Shown here piece after piece: positions 36,755 to 46,160 of a DNA stretch of 64,000 nucleotides. Below the pieces are notes generated by a model. The model searched no databases. It saw only the letters and a program-made list of their open reading frames with translations, and had not been told where the DNA came from. The stretch comes from Azomonas tarimensis. GTDB lineage: Bacteria > Pseudomonadota > Gammaproteobacteria > Pseudomonadales > Pseudomonadaceae. The stretch covers positions 248,001-312,000 of the forward strand of contig NZ_JBHRXZ010000022.1 of assembly GCF_042648805.1 (NCBI RefSeq), in the 5' to 3' direction. Both the position numbers and the translations under genes were made by a program. Every line of letters begins with the position of its first letter. Position 1 is the stretch's first letter.

Positions 36755-37054
36755 GGTTAGTCTCGAAGTCGTTTCAAATACGGTACGTTGTCTTAAGCAT
36801 GAACAATGCCAGTCATTCCGGAGATCGCTGGCGAAATAAATTACCTTTAAAATCAATGGATTATCCATTCCGCTTATGAAACGGCCCGTTTGTTTCGAGA
36901 CTGGAACAAGCCGGGTGGAGGAGGAGGCAGGATGTGCACCTGAGCGGTACATATCGATACCGCCGTGCCATAAGTCTGTGCAGAAGCGTTACCAGCGGTA
37001 GCAGGCGGGCTCGCAAATGAACGCTGCTAATAAGGTAAGGAAACAGCAGGCATG
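36755..37054. promoter_or_regulatory. Promoter region of the catabolic operon, with palindrome
   Basis: About 300 bases of lower GC between the ATPase start and the aspA terminator. A perfect palindrome AATGGAT-T-ATCCATT lies at 36855-36869, about 100 bases upstream of the first operon gene, and is a candidate IclR operator. No clean -35/-10 pair is certain. No gene with a proper start is seen. Confidence 0.5.
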
Positions 37055-37080
37055 AAAAAGGGACGGCCAATGGTCGTCCC
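37055..37080 (-). terminator. Rho-independent terminator after aspA
   Basis: On the minus strand GGGACGACC-ATT-GGCCGTCCC (nine pairs, one wobble) is followed by TTTTTC. It lies about 40 bases past the aspA stop and should end that transcript. Confidence 0.85.
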
Positions 37081-37122
37081 TCTTGAGGGCGAACGGCTGG
37101 ACCGTCCGCCGAAGCACCAGTC

Positions 37123-38547
<1,425 letters not shown>

Positions 38548-38636
38548 GAGTCTGGTGTTCTCGAAGGGGGCGGTTATTGCCACAAGGCAGCCCTAAACTA
38601 AGGTGCCTGCTGTCCAGCTGGCCAATGCCGTTGTTT

Positions 38637-38667
38637 GCGTGATCATGCCGAAACGGCATAATCACGC
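38637..38667. promoter_or_regulatory. Long inverted repeat between aspA and LysR gene
   Basis: GCGTGAT-C-ATGCCG-AAA-CGGCAT-A-ATCACGC is an almost perfect dyad of 31 bases. Its core ATGCCGAAACGGCAT contains the T-N11-A pattern of LysR operators. It sits 90 bases before aspA and about 50 before the LysR start, ideal for control of both. Confidence 0.75.
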
Positions 38668-38713
38668 ATGCCTTCCAAACTGCCCGGGGGCCTGTTCCCC
38701 ACGTGGAGCCCGC

Positions 38714-39637
38714 TTGAATCTGGAAATGAAATGGCTGGAGGACTTCGTCGCCCTGGCCGCCACCCGCAGTTTCTCCCGGGCCGCCGAGCGGCGCTTCGTC
38801 ACCCAGCCGGCCTTCAGCCGGCGGATCCGCGCACTGGAGGAGGCGCTCGGCCTGACCCTGGTGAACCGCTCGCGCACCCCCGTCGAATTGACCGAGGCGG
38901 GTCAGGTGTTTCTGATCAGCGCGCGGCACACAGTCGAGCAGCTAAGGGAAGTGGTGCGCCATCTGCACCATTCGGAAGGTCAGCAGGGCGAGGCGCTGGT
39001 AGTGGCCGCTGCGCATTCGTTGGCGCTTGGCTTTTTTCCCGCCTGGTTGGCGCGGCTGCGTGGAGAGGGTCTGAGCCTGGCTACCCGATTGGAGGCGGCC
39101 AATGTCGGTGAGGCGGTGCGTGCCTTGCGAGAGGGTACCTGTGATGTACTGCTCGGCTATCACGAGCCAGGAGCAGCACTGCAGCTTGACCCTGGTTTGT
39201 TTCCCTCCCAACTACTGGGGCGCACCTGGATGGTTCCGGTAAGTGCGACCCGATCGGACGGCACAGCCTTGTACCTGCTGGAAAATGAGCGCAGCGTACC
39301 TTTGTTGGCTTATAGCGCTGGCGCCTCGCTGGGCCGCTCGGTAAATCATTTGCTTCGCGAGCGCGCTTTACGTTCAACGACCGTGTACGAGACAGACATG
39401 GCGGATAGTCTGAAGGGCATGGCGTTACAAGGGCTCGGCATAGCCTGGGTTCCGTTGCTTTCGGTGGATGGTGAGTTGGCACGTAATGAGCTTGCTATAT
39501 GCGGTGGTGCGCATTGGCAGCTGCCGCTGGAAATCCGACTGTATCGCTGTGCGCTAATACGCAAAGCGGCTCTGCGAGCACTATGGTGCAAGTTGGAATC
39601 CGATTTGAAACGCTCGCAGAAGACATCCCTGACATAA
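38714..39637 (+). CDS. LysR-family transcriptional regulator, likely for aspA
   Basis: About 307 residues from a TTG start at 38714 (LNLEMKWLEDFVALA), chosen because GGAG lies five bases upstream; an ATG at 38726 is possible. The helix-turn-helix is RSFSRAAERRFVTQPAFSRRIRALEEALG. The effector domain follows from about residue 90. Base composition drops markedly in the second half of the gene, from about 39.2 kb onward, unlike its 5' half. It probably controls the divergent aspA. Confidence 0.87.
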   Translation: MNLEMKWLEDFVALAATRSFSRAAERRFVTQPAFSRRIRALEEALGLTLVNRSRTPVELTEAGQVFLISARHTVEQLREVVRHLHHSEGQQGEALVVAAAHSLALGFFPAWLARLRGEGLSLATRLEAANVGEAVRALREGTCDVLLGYHEPGAALQLDPGLFPSQLLGRTWMVPVSATRSDGTALYLLENERSVPLLAYSAGASLGRSVNHLLRERALRSTTVYETDMADSLKGMALQGLGIAWVPLLSVDGELARNELAICGGAHWQLPLEIRLYRCALIRKAALRALWCKLESDLKRSQKTSLT

Positions 39638-39643
39638 GATTTT

Positions 39644-40336
39644 TCACGCCTTGTATGTAATGAGGCGACCATCGACCAGTTCGATCTGCCGCTGGCAGCC
39701 GGCGGCCAGGCGCGGGTCGTGGGTGACCACCAGCACCGCGCAGCCGAAGCGGGCATTGAAGCGGCGGAACAACTCGAACACGGCATCCGCCGTGCGGCTG
39801 TCGAGGTTACCGGTGGGTTCGTCGGCCAGCAGCAGGGCGGGATGGGTGACCAGCGCCCGGGCGATGGCGACCCGCTGCTGCTGGCCGCCGGAGAGTTCGC
39901 TGGCCTTGCGCGCGGCGAAGCCTTCGAGGCCGACCTCGGCGAGCAGCCCCCGGGCCCGCTCGACATGCTCGGCGGCAGGCCGGCCCTGGCGGATCATCAG
40001 CGGCATCAGTACGTTGTCGAGCACGCTGAAGGCGGGGATCAGATGATGGAACTGGAAGACGAAGCCGATCGCCTCGTTGCGCAGGCGTGTGCGCGCGGCG
40101 TCCTGCAGGCCGCGGGTAGGGCGGCCCAGCAGGTACAGCTCGCCCGCCGTGGGGGCGTCGAGCAGGCCGATGAGGTTGAGCAGGGTGCTCTTGCCCGAGC
40201 CCGAGGGGCCGACCAGCGCGCACAGCTCGCCCCGGCACAGGTGCATGTCTATGCCGTGCAGGACCTCCTGCTCCAGCGGGGTGCCGGGCTTGTAGACCTT
40301 GCGCAGCGCCTCTAGGCGCAGGACCTCCTCAGACAT
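39644..40336 (-). CDS. ABC transporter ATPase, LolD/MacB type
   Basis: A 230-residue ATPase: Walker A GPSGSGKST, signature LSGGQQQR, Walker B LLLADEPTGNLD, and H-loop VVTHD. ADEPTGNLD is typical of the LolD/MacB/FtsE class, which drives mechanotransmission rather than simple transport. It is the last gene of a three-gene set with the permease (eight-base overlap) and a membrane fusion protein. It converges with the LysR gene with six bases between stops. Confidence 0.92.
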   Translation of the reverse strand: MSEEVLRLEALRKVYKPGTPLEQEVLHGIDMHLCRGELCALVGPSGSGKSTLLNLIGLLDAPTAGELYLLGRPTRGLQDAARTRLRNEAIGFVFQFHHLIPAFSVLDNVLMPLMIRQGRPAAEHVERARGLLAEVGLEGFAARKASELSGGQQQRVAIARALVTHPALLLADEPTGNLDSRTADAVFELFRRFNARFGCAVLVVTHDPRLAAGCQRQIELVDGRLITYKA

Positions 40337-41555
40337 AGCGAATCGCCACGGCCGGGTCGTAACGTGCCGCCCGGCGTGCCGGCATGGCCGCGGCCAGTAC
40401 CCCGGCGACGGTGGCTATCGCCATCGCGGTGGGCACCAGCGACGGCTCCAGGCGAATCTCGAACAGCTGTCCGGCCAGGCCATTGAACACCTGGATCAGG
40501 CCCCAGCCGACCAGCCCGCCAGCTGCCGAGCCGACCAGCCCGAGCAGCCCGCCCTGAAGCAGGAAGACCCGCAGGATCTGCCCGCGCGGGCTGCCCATGG
40601 CGCGCAGGATGCCGATTTCTCGGGTGCGCTGGACCACACTGACAGCCAGGACGCTGGCGATGCCGAAGGCCACGGAGATCCCCACGAAGATGCGGATCAT
40701 CTGGGTGGTCATGCTTTGCGAACGCAGGGCATTGAGCAGCTGGCCGTTGGTTTCCATCCAGCTCTCCACCTTCAGGCCGGTGCGCCGCGCCAGCTGCCGG
40801 GCGATGTCCTCGGCGGCAAAGATGTCGGCCACCGTGGTGTCGATCACCGTCACCGTCACCGCACCGGGCAGGTCCAGCAGCGCCTGGGCCTGGCGAAGGT
40901 CGAGGTAGACGTAGCGGGCATCGAGTTCACGGACCTCGAGATCAAAGATGCCCACCACCTCGAGGACGGTTTCACGCCCTTCACCGGCATCCAGGCGCAG
41001 TTTGTCGCCAACCACCAGGCCCAGCTCGCGAGCCAGCTCATGGCCGATCACCGCCTGTCCGGCATTGACCTCGAAGCGACCGGCACGCAGGTGCCGGTGG
41101 ACGGGAACCACCTGCAGATAACGTTCGGCCTCGATGCCCATCAGCGACACCGACGCCCGCGCGCCGCCGCGGCGGGCAAGGGCCGGGCCGCTGGTCAGGG
41201 GCGAGACGGCAAGCAGTTCGGATTGTTCGTCGAGCAGTTCGATCACCTCGCTCCAGTTGAGGATCGATTGCAGGCGCTGGGCGCGGGGGCTTTCCAGCAG
41301 GATCAGGTGACTATCGGCGGGCGCCGTCGGCTGCAGGTTGACCGCCTCGGGCGGCTCGAGGCGGATGTGCGCCTGGGTACCCAGGGTGCGCTCAATCACG
41401 TTGCTCTGCAGCCCGGTGATCAGCGCGGTGATGAACACGATCACCGCGGCGCCGACGGTGATGCCGAAGCTGATCAGCAGGCTCTGCAGGGAGTTGTCGA
41501 GGAGAAAGCGCAGGGCGATTTTCCATTCCAGCCAGAGCGAGTCGGCCAGCCGCAT
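40329..41555 (-). CDS. FtsX/MacB-type ABC permease
   Basis: A 408-residue permease with one N-terminal helix (LQSLLISFGITVGAAVIVFI), a large periplasmic domain (about 45-275) and three C-terminal helices (MIRIFVGISVAFGIASVLAV, LLGLVGSAAGGLVGWGL, AMAIATVAGVLAAAMPA). This is the LolC/MacB/FtsX topology. With the partner ATPase and HlyD protein it likely exports a lipid, peptide or small toxic compound. Confidence 0.9.
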   Translation of the reverse strand: MRLADSLWLEWKIALRFLLDNSLQSLLISFGITVGAAVIVFITALITGLQSNVIERTLGTQAHIRLEPPEAVNLQPTAPADSHLILLESPRAQRLQSILNWSEVIELLDEQSELLAVSPLTSGPALARRGGARASVSLMGIEAERYLQVVPVHRHLRAGRFEVNAGQAVIGHELARELGLVVGDKLRLDAGEGRETVLEVVGIFDLEVRELDARYVYLDLRQAQALLDLPGAVTVTVIDTTVADIFAAEDIARQLARRTGLKVESWMETNGQLLNALRSQSMTTQMIRIFVGISVAFGIASVLAVSVVQRTREIGILRAMGSPRGQILRVFLLQGGLLGLVGSAAGGLVGWGLIQVFNGLAGQLFEIRLEPSLVPTAMAIATVAGVLAAAMPARRAARYDPAVAIRYV

Positions 41556-41556
41556 C

Positions 41557-42738
41557 TCAATAGGCCTGCTGGCGCAGGCGGACCCGCTGGCCTGGCCTGG
41601 CGTCGCCGATGAGCACCCGGTCGCCGGCCGCCAGGCCCCCGGTCACCTCGCTCAGGCCGGTACCGCGCAGGCCCAGGCGCACGGTTACCCGCTCGACCCG
41701 GTTGTCGCGATCCAGGCGCAGTACTTCGGCCCGGGCGCCGTCGCGCTGGCGCAGGCTGTCGTTGGGCAGCGCCAGTGCCTGCTCGCGGCGGCCGGTTTCG
41801 ATGCTCACCGAGACGGTCATGCCCTGGCGCAGGAATTCCGCCGGTTGCTCGAATCGCAGGTGCACATCGAGGGTGCCGGTGGTCGGTTCGACCCGCGGCG
41901 CCAGGTAGCTCACCCGGGCCGCCAACGGTCGCTCCGGCCAGGCGTCGGCGATCACCGTGGCCGGAAGCCCCGGCTCGATCGGCGCCAGGCTCTTTTCATC
42001 CAGCGGCAGGCGGATCTCCAAGCTGTCCAGCGGGGCCAGGGTCAACAGCGTGCGCCCGGGCTGCACCAGGTCTCCCGGTTCGACCTGACGCGACTGGATG
42101 ATGCCGTCGACCGGGGCGAGGAGGCGGGTTCGCGCCAGGGCCACATGCGCGGCCTCGAGCCGCTGTTCCAGCAGCCGGGTCTCGCTGCCGTCGGCGGCCA
42201 CCGCGGCGGCCGCCAGGCGCGCCCGGTCACGCGCGGCGCGGGCTGCAGTCTCGGCACGCTGGGCCTGTTCGCGCTGCTCGACGGAGATCAGCTGGCGCTC
42301 GGTCAGCCTGGCGCGCCGCTCGCGCTCGCGGCTCGCCTGGGCCAGATTGCTTTCCGCCTCGCGCAGCGCTGCCTGGGCTTGCGGCCGGGTCGAGGCGACG
42401 AGCTGGTCGAGTTGCGCCTGGGCTTCCTGCAGGCGCGCGCGCCACTCTCTATCGTGCAGTTCCAGCAACAGTTCACCAGCCCGCACCTGATCGCCCTCGC
42501 GTACATAGCGTGCGGCCACCACGCCGGTGATCTCGCTGCCGATCTGCGCCACCGACCGGCTGTCGACTTCGCCGCTGGCGACCACGCGCTGGACCAGGGG
42601 CCGCGCCTGGACCTCATAGCCGGGCAGTTCCGGCCCCTGCCAGGTGCGCCAGGCGAGGCCGGCGGCGATCAGTAGCGGCAGCAGCAGGAAAATGAACAGC
42701 GGGCGAGCGCGGATCAACGGAACCTCGACGGCAGGCAA
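41557..42738 (-). CDS. HlyD/MacA-type membrane fusion protein
   Basis: A 393-residue periplasmic adaptor with one N-terminal anchor (RPLFIFLLLPLLIAAGLAW). The lipoyl/hairpin region (about residues 55-200) has the coiled coil WRARLQEAQAQLDQLVAS through LLEQRLEAAHVAL, and the barrel domain follows, ending in GDRVLIGDARPGQRVRL. No TolC-like gene is adjacent. It starts nine bases before the UfaD-like gene stop, so the light operon could read into this export set. Confidence 0.9.
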   Translation of the reverse strand: MPAVEVPLIRARPLFIFLLLPLLIAAGLAWRTWQGPELPGYEVQARPLVQRVVASGEVDSRSVAQIGSEITGVVAARYVREGDQVRAGELLLELHDREWRARLQEAQAQLDQLVASTRPQAQAALREAESNLAQASRERERRARLTERQLISVEQREQAQRAETAARAARDRARLAAAAVAADGSETRLLEQRLEAAHVALARTRLLAPVDGIIQSRQVEPGDLVQPGRTLLTLAPLDSLEIRLPLDEKSLAPIEPGLPATVIADAWPERPLAARVSYLAPRVEPTTGTLDVHLRFEQPAEFLRQGMTVSVSIETGRREQALALPNDSLRQRDGARAEVLRLDRDNRVERVTVRLGLRGTGLSEVTGGLAAGDRVLIGDARPGQRVRLRQQAY

Positions 42739-42747
42739 AGCCCCAGC

Positions 42748-44043
42748 TTACGAGTAAAGCGGGGGCGTGGATATCAGCCGCTCGGCTGAGGACCCCTCGA
42801 GCGACTCGCCGAGGGCTTCAGCCACGCGCAGCGCGCTGACCACCCCGTCCTCGTGAAAGCCGTTGCCCCAGTAGGCGCCACAGAAATAGCTGTGCTGCGC
42901 GCCGAGTAGCTCGCGACAGCGTGCCTGCGCCTCGATCCCCTCCAGGCTGAAGCGTGGATGGGCATAATGAAAACGCGCCAGGATCCGCCGAGGGTCGATC
43001 AGCTCGGTCTGGTTGAGGCTCACGCAGAAGGTTTCCGGGGCGTTCAGACCCTGCACCAGGTTCATGTTGTAGGTCACCATGGCCGGACTCTCCTCGCCGC
43101 CGCCCAGGCGGTAGTTCCAGCTTGACCAGGCCCGCCGCTGTCGCGGCAGCAGGCGGGTATCGGTGTGCAGCACCACCTCGCTCTCGACGTAGCGCTGCGC
43201 GCCGAGAATGGCGCGCTCGGTGGCGCTCGGGCGGGTCAGCAGCTTCAGCGCCTGGTCGCTGTGGCAGGCAAACACCACCTTGTCGTAGCGCTCCTGACCC
43301 GCCGCGCTGCGCAAGGTAACGCCTCTTTCGTCGCGGTCGACGCGCCAGACCGGACAGTTCAGGCGGATGCGCTGGCGGAAGCCGGCGGCCAGGGGCGCCA
43401 CGTAGCGGTTCGAGCCGCCTTCGATCACATACCAGCGTTGTTGCTGGTTGATCGACAGCAGGCCACGGTTGCTCAGCACGCGCATGAACAGCAGCAGCGG
43501 GAAACTCAGCAGATCGATCCTTGGCAATGACCAGATCGAGGCCCCGAGGGGGATCAGGTACTGCTCGATGAACTCCTGACTGTAGCTGCCCAGGTGCAGG
43601 TAATTGCCGAGCGTCAGGGTATCGCTGATGCGCTGGTAATACAGATCCTCGGCAGCCTCGCGGTTGAACCGGATGATCTCGCGCAGCATGCCCCAGAAGC
43701 TTGGTGAAACCAGATTGCGGCGCTGGGCGAAGAGGGTGTTGAGGTCCTGCCGGGCATACTCGCGGCCATGATGCGGATCGTAGACTGAGAAGCTCATCTC
43801 GGTGGGGCGGATGGGTACCTGCAGGCGCTGCAGCAGCCTGAAGAAGTTTGGGTAGGCGCTGTCGTTGAACAGGGTGAAACCGGTGTCGATGGCGTAGTCG
43901 GTGCCCTGCAGCGGTACGCTGAGGGTGCGGGTGTGCCCGCCGAGCCAGTCGCGCGACTCGAACAGGTCGACCTGATGACTGCGATGCAGCAGGTGGGCGG
44001 CGGTGAGGCCGGCGATTCCGCCACCGATGATGGCAATCTTCAT
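42748..44043 (-). CDS. FAD-dependent amine-oxidase-like flavoprotein (UfaD-like)
   Basis: A 431-residue flavoenzyme. FAD motif MKIAIIGGGIAGLTAAHLL and the second motif DLFESRDWLGGHTRTLS are clear, and the C-terminus FCGAYWGNGFHEDGVVSALRVAEAL is typical of this NAD(P)-binding Rossmann/amine oxidase group. Related proteins sit in light- or singlet-oxygen-induced operons and include the fatty acid desaturase UfaD of furan fatty acid synthesis. Its usual partners, a cyclopropane synthase-like methyltransferase and DUF1365, are absent here. It follows the MerR gene by 95 bases on the same strand. Confidence 0.8.
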   Translation of the reverse strand: MKIAIIGGGIAGLTAAHLLHRSHQVDLFESRDWLGGHTRTLSVPLQGTDYAIDTGFTLFNDSAYPNFFRLLQRLQVPIRPTEMSFSVYDPHHGREYARQDLNTLFAQRRNLVSPSFWGMLREIIRFNREAAEDLYYQRISDTLTLGNYLHLGSYSQEFIEQYLIPLGASIWSLPRIDLLSFPLLLFMRVLSNRGLLSINQQQRWYVIEGGSNRYVAPLAAGFRQRIRLNCPVWRVDRDERGVTLRSAAGQERYDKVVFACHSDQALKLLTRPSATERAILGAQRYVESEVVLHTDTRLLPRQRRAWSSWNYRLGGGEESPAMVTYNMNLVQGLNAPETFCVSLNQTELIDPRRILARFHYAHPRFSLEGIEAQARCRELLGAQHSYFCGAYWGNGFHEDGVVSALRVAEALGESLEGSSAERLISTPPLYS

Positions 44044-44138
44044 GCCCTTACTCCGTGAGGTCTCGGAAAGCCGCCAGCGCGCGGGCACGGCTTTCCTTCA
44101 GATCGACAAGGGGTCGCTGCGCAGCCACAGCAACTGGT

Positions 44139-45071
44139 TCATGGCGCCGGACCGGCATGACGCTGGAACAGGCCATGCCGGTCCAGCAGGGCGAAGGCCT
44201 GCAGCGGATCATCGGCCAGCTCGAGCGACTCGATGTCGCCCAGTTCGCTGCCATGGATGCGTGCCGCCGCGCCACCCAGCACCACTGGCACCGGCGACTG
44301 TTCCACCGCCCGCGGCAACTGGCGCAGCAGGCCGAGTTCGAGCGCCTGGCTCGAATAGAGCAGGACCGCGCGAGGGGCGATGCGCTCCTGCGCCAGCCGC
44401 AGCTCGCCCAGCGGCACCGGCCAGTCGAGTACCTCCACCGGGCAGTCGACGCTGGAGATCAGCCAGGCGCTCAGCCAGAGGCCGGGCTCCATGGGGCGCT
44501 CGGACAGATTGACCAGCAACAGCGGCGCTCCAGGCTGCTGGCGGTTGTGGTGATAGAGGCGTGCGCCGAACTTGCTGCGCAGCCAGGAGTAGAAGAACAC
44601 GCGCTCGAGCTGGGCCCCGTACTGGCCTTGCCAGCGCCGCTCGAGGGCATCGAGCAGGGGCAGCAGCAGGTGCTCGCACAGCGTACGGGGCGGGTAAAGC
44701 GCCATGGCGTCGTTGAGGCTTTCGTCGAGGCTTCGCTCGGCGAGCTTGGCGACGGCTGCGAGCTGGGTATCGCGCAGGCCGCTCCAGGGGCTGTGCTCGT
44801 CGGTCGCGGTGGGCTGTGGTGCGTCGAGCAGCCCCTTCACCTGGCTGACCGCTGCGCCGCGGTTGAGCCAGGTAAGGATGTCGTGGATGCGCTGGACCTG
44901 ATCCTGGTCATACAGGCGGTGACCCTTGGCGGTGCGGCGAGGCACCACCAGGCCATAGCGGCGTTCCCAGGCGCGCAAGGTCACCGGATTGACCCCGGTG
45001 AGACGGGCGACTTCACGGATCGGCAGCCAGCCGGCGCGCTCGCCGTCCGGCCCCTGTTCGGATTGCTTCAT
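44139..45071 (-). CDS. MerR-family regulator, class II LitR/PplR type
   Basis: A 310-residue regulator. The N-terminal MerR helix-turn-helix is LPIREVARLTGVNPVTLRAW, followed by ERRYGLVVPRRTAKGHRLYD. The C-terminal half has the layout of a CarH/LitR cobalamin-binding domain, but the DxHxxG cobalamin ligand motif is absent, as in class II LitR proteins (PplR) of Pseudomonas putida. Those act with short LOV photoreceptors. It overlaps no gene, following the DUF523 gene by two bases; the same operon carries the UfaD-like gene downstream. Confidence 0.9.
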   Translation of the reverse strand: MKQSEQGPDGERAGWLPIREVARLTGVNPVTLRAWERRYGLVVPRRTAKGHRLYDQDQVQRIHDILTWLNRGAAVSQVKGLLDAPQPTATDEHSPWSGLRDTQLAAVAKLAERSLDESLNDAMALYPPRTLCEHLLLPLLDALERRWQGQYGAQLERVFFYSWLRSKFGARLYHHNRQQPGAPLLLVNLSERPMEPGLWLSAWLISSVDCPVEVLDWPVPLGELRLAQERIAPRAVLLYSSQALELGLLRQLPRAVEQSPVPVVLGGAAARIHGSELGDIESLELADDPLQAFALLDRHGLFQRHAGPAP

Positions 45072-45073
45072 GG

Positions 45074-46036
45074 TCAGATGGCGTTTCGCAGGCTGAGGTC
45101 TTCGGGATGGGGTTGCAGGTAGGCCTGCCGTTCGAGGTAGGGATCGGGGTGCTTGCGCAGGTGGTGCTTGAGCAGCGTCAGCGGGACCACCAGCGGGATG
45201 GTGCCCTGCCGGTACTGGCTGATCAGCTTCTGGATCTCCCTGCGGTCCTGGCTGTCGAGCCGATTTTTCAGATAACCCGAAAGATGCTGCAGCACATTGC
45301 TGTGGCTGCCGCGGGTGGCCGGGCGCTTGAGTGCGGCCATGAGCTCGCTGAAATAAAGGTCGGCGATGGTTTCCAGAGGCCGTTCGTCGAGGTCAGCAAG
45401 CAGGCGGCCGAGCTCCCTGTACTGATGCGGATGGTGCGCCATCAGCTGGTACTTGTAGCTTGAGTGGTAATCGAGCAGGCCCTTGGCGCTGAGCCCGCTG
45501 CGGTGCAGATTCTGCCAGCGCGCGTAGGCGAACACGCGGGTGAGGAAATTTTCCCGCAGCACCGGGTCGTTCAGCCGTCCGTCTTCCTCCACCGGCAGGT
45601 CCGGGCGGTCGTTCATGAAGGCCGCGGCATAGAGGCCGGCAGCCCCGCCGAGGGCCAGGGTGCCGTCGCTGCGGTAGACCTTGACCCGCTCCATGCCGCA
45701 GGAGGGGGATTTCTGCATGAGGATGTAGCCGCTGATGTCGTCCAGGGCAGCGGCCATCTTGCGGCCATGGGCGGCCAGGGGCTCGCTGTGGTCCTGGTCC
45801 CGATTCACCGTGCCGAGGGCGCGCGGTGCCTGCGGGTCACCCACCAGGCGGATGGGCTCACGCGGGGTGCCCAGTCCGATTTCCACTTCAGGGCATACGG
45901 GGATAAAGTCGAAATGCCGCGCCAGGGTCTCGCTGCACAGCCGCGACTCTTTGTGGCCGCCGTTATAGCGCACCGTCGCGCCAAGCAGGCAGGCGCTGAT
46001 GGCGATCCTGATACGGCGTTGGTCGTGGGTCGGCAT
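45074..46036 (-). CDS. DUF523/DUF1722 (YbgA-like) fusion protein
   Basis: A 320-residue two-domain protein. The N-terminal DUF523 domain has ISACLLGATVRYNGGHK, CPEVEIGLGTPREPIR and the Cys-rich MQKSPSCGMERVKVY; the C-terminal DUF1722 (YbgA-like) domain starts near residue 170 with FAYARWQNLHRSGLS and has LVPLTLLKHHLRK. In Pseudomonas this gene usually neighbours a MerR gene and photolyase phrB; here phrB is missing. The conserved Cys residues suggest a metal or thiol site. It is the first gene of the light operon with an exact PplR box 23 bases upstream. Confidence 0.9.
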   Translation of the reverse strand: MPTHDQRRIRIAISACLLGATVRYNGGHKESRLCSETLARHFDFIPVCPEVEIGLGTPREPIRLVGDPQAPRALGTVNRDQDHSEPLAAHGRKMAAALDDISGYILMQKSPSCGMERVKVYRSDGTLALGGAAGLYAAAFMNDRPDLPVEEDGRLNDPVLRENFLTRVFAYARWQNLHRSGLSAKGLLDYHSSYKYQLMAHHPHQYRELGRLLADLDERPLETIADLYFSELMAALKRPATRGSHSNVLQHLSGYLKNRLDSQDRREIQKLISQYRQGTIPLVVPLTLLKHHLRKHPDPYLERQAYLQPHPEDLSLRNAI

Positions 46037-46058
46037 GGAGGGCCTCGGCTACTCGATT

Positions 46059-46082
46059 TGTACAAATCCTGGGTTCTGTACA
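46059..46082. promoter_or_regulatory. PplR-type light-response operator (exact consensus match)
   Basis: TGTACA-N12-TGTACA occupies 46059-46064 and 46077-46082. This fits the direct-repeat box T(G/A)TACA-N12-TGTA(C/T)A that I recall for PplR1 of Pseudomonas putida. It lies just upstream of the DUF523/DUF1722-MerR-UfaD-like operon. A further pair, TGTACG at 46109 and TGTACA at 46128, has a spacing of 13 and may add affinity. Confidence 0.8.
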
Positions 46083-46160
46083 ACTAAGCTGCATGATAAG
46101 GCCCTGGCTGTACGGGTCAAGAGGTCTTGTACAAGATTCCCTGACCCGCCCATGCGGGAT

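Noticed and set aside
46109..46133. Second TGTAC pair as a full PplR box
   Set aside because: Spacing is 13 and one half-site is TGTACG; reported only as a possible auxiliary site.
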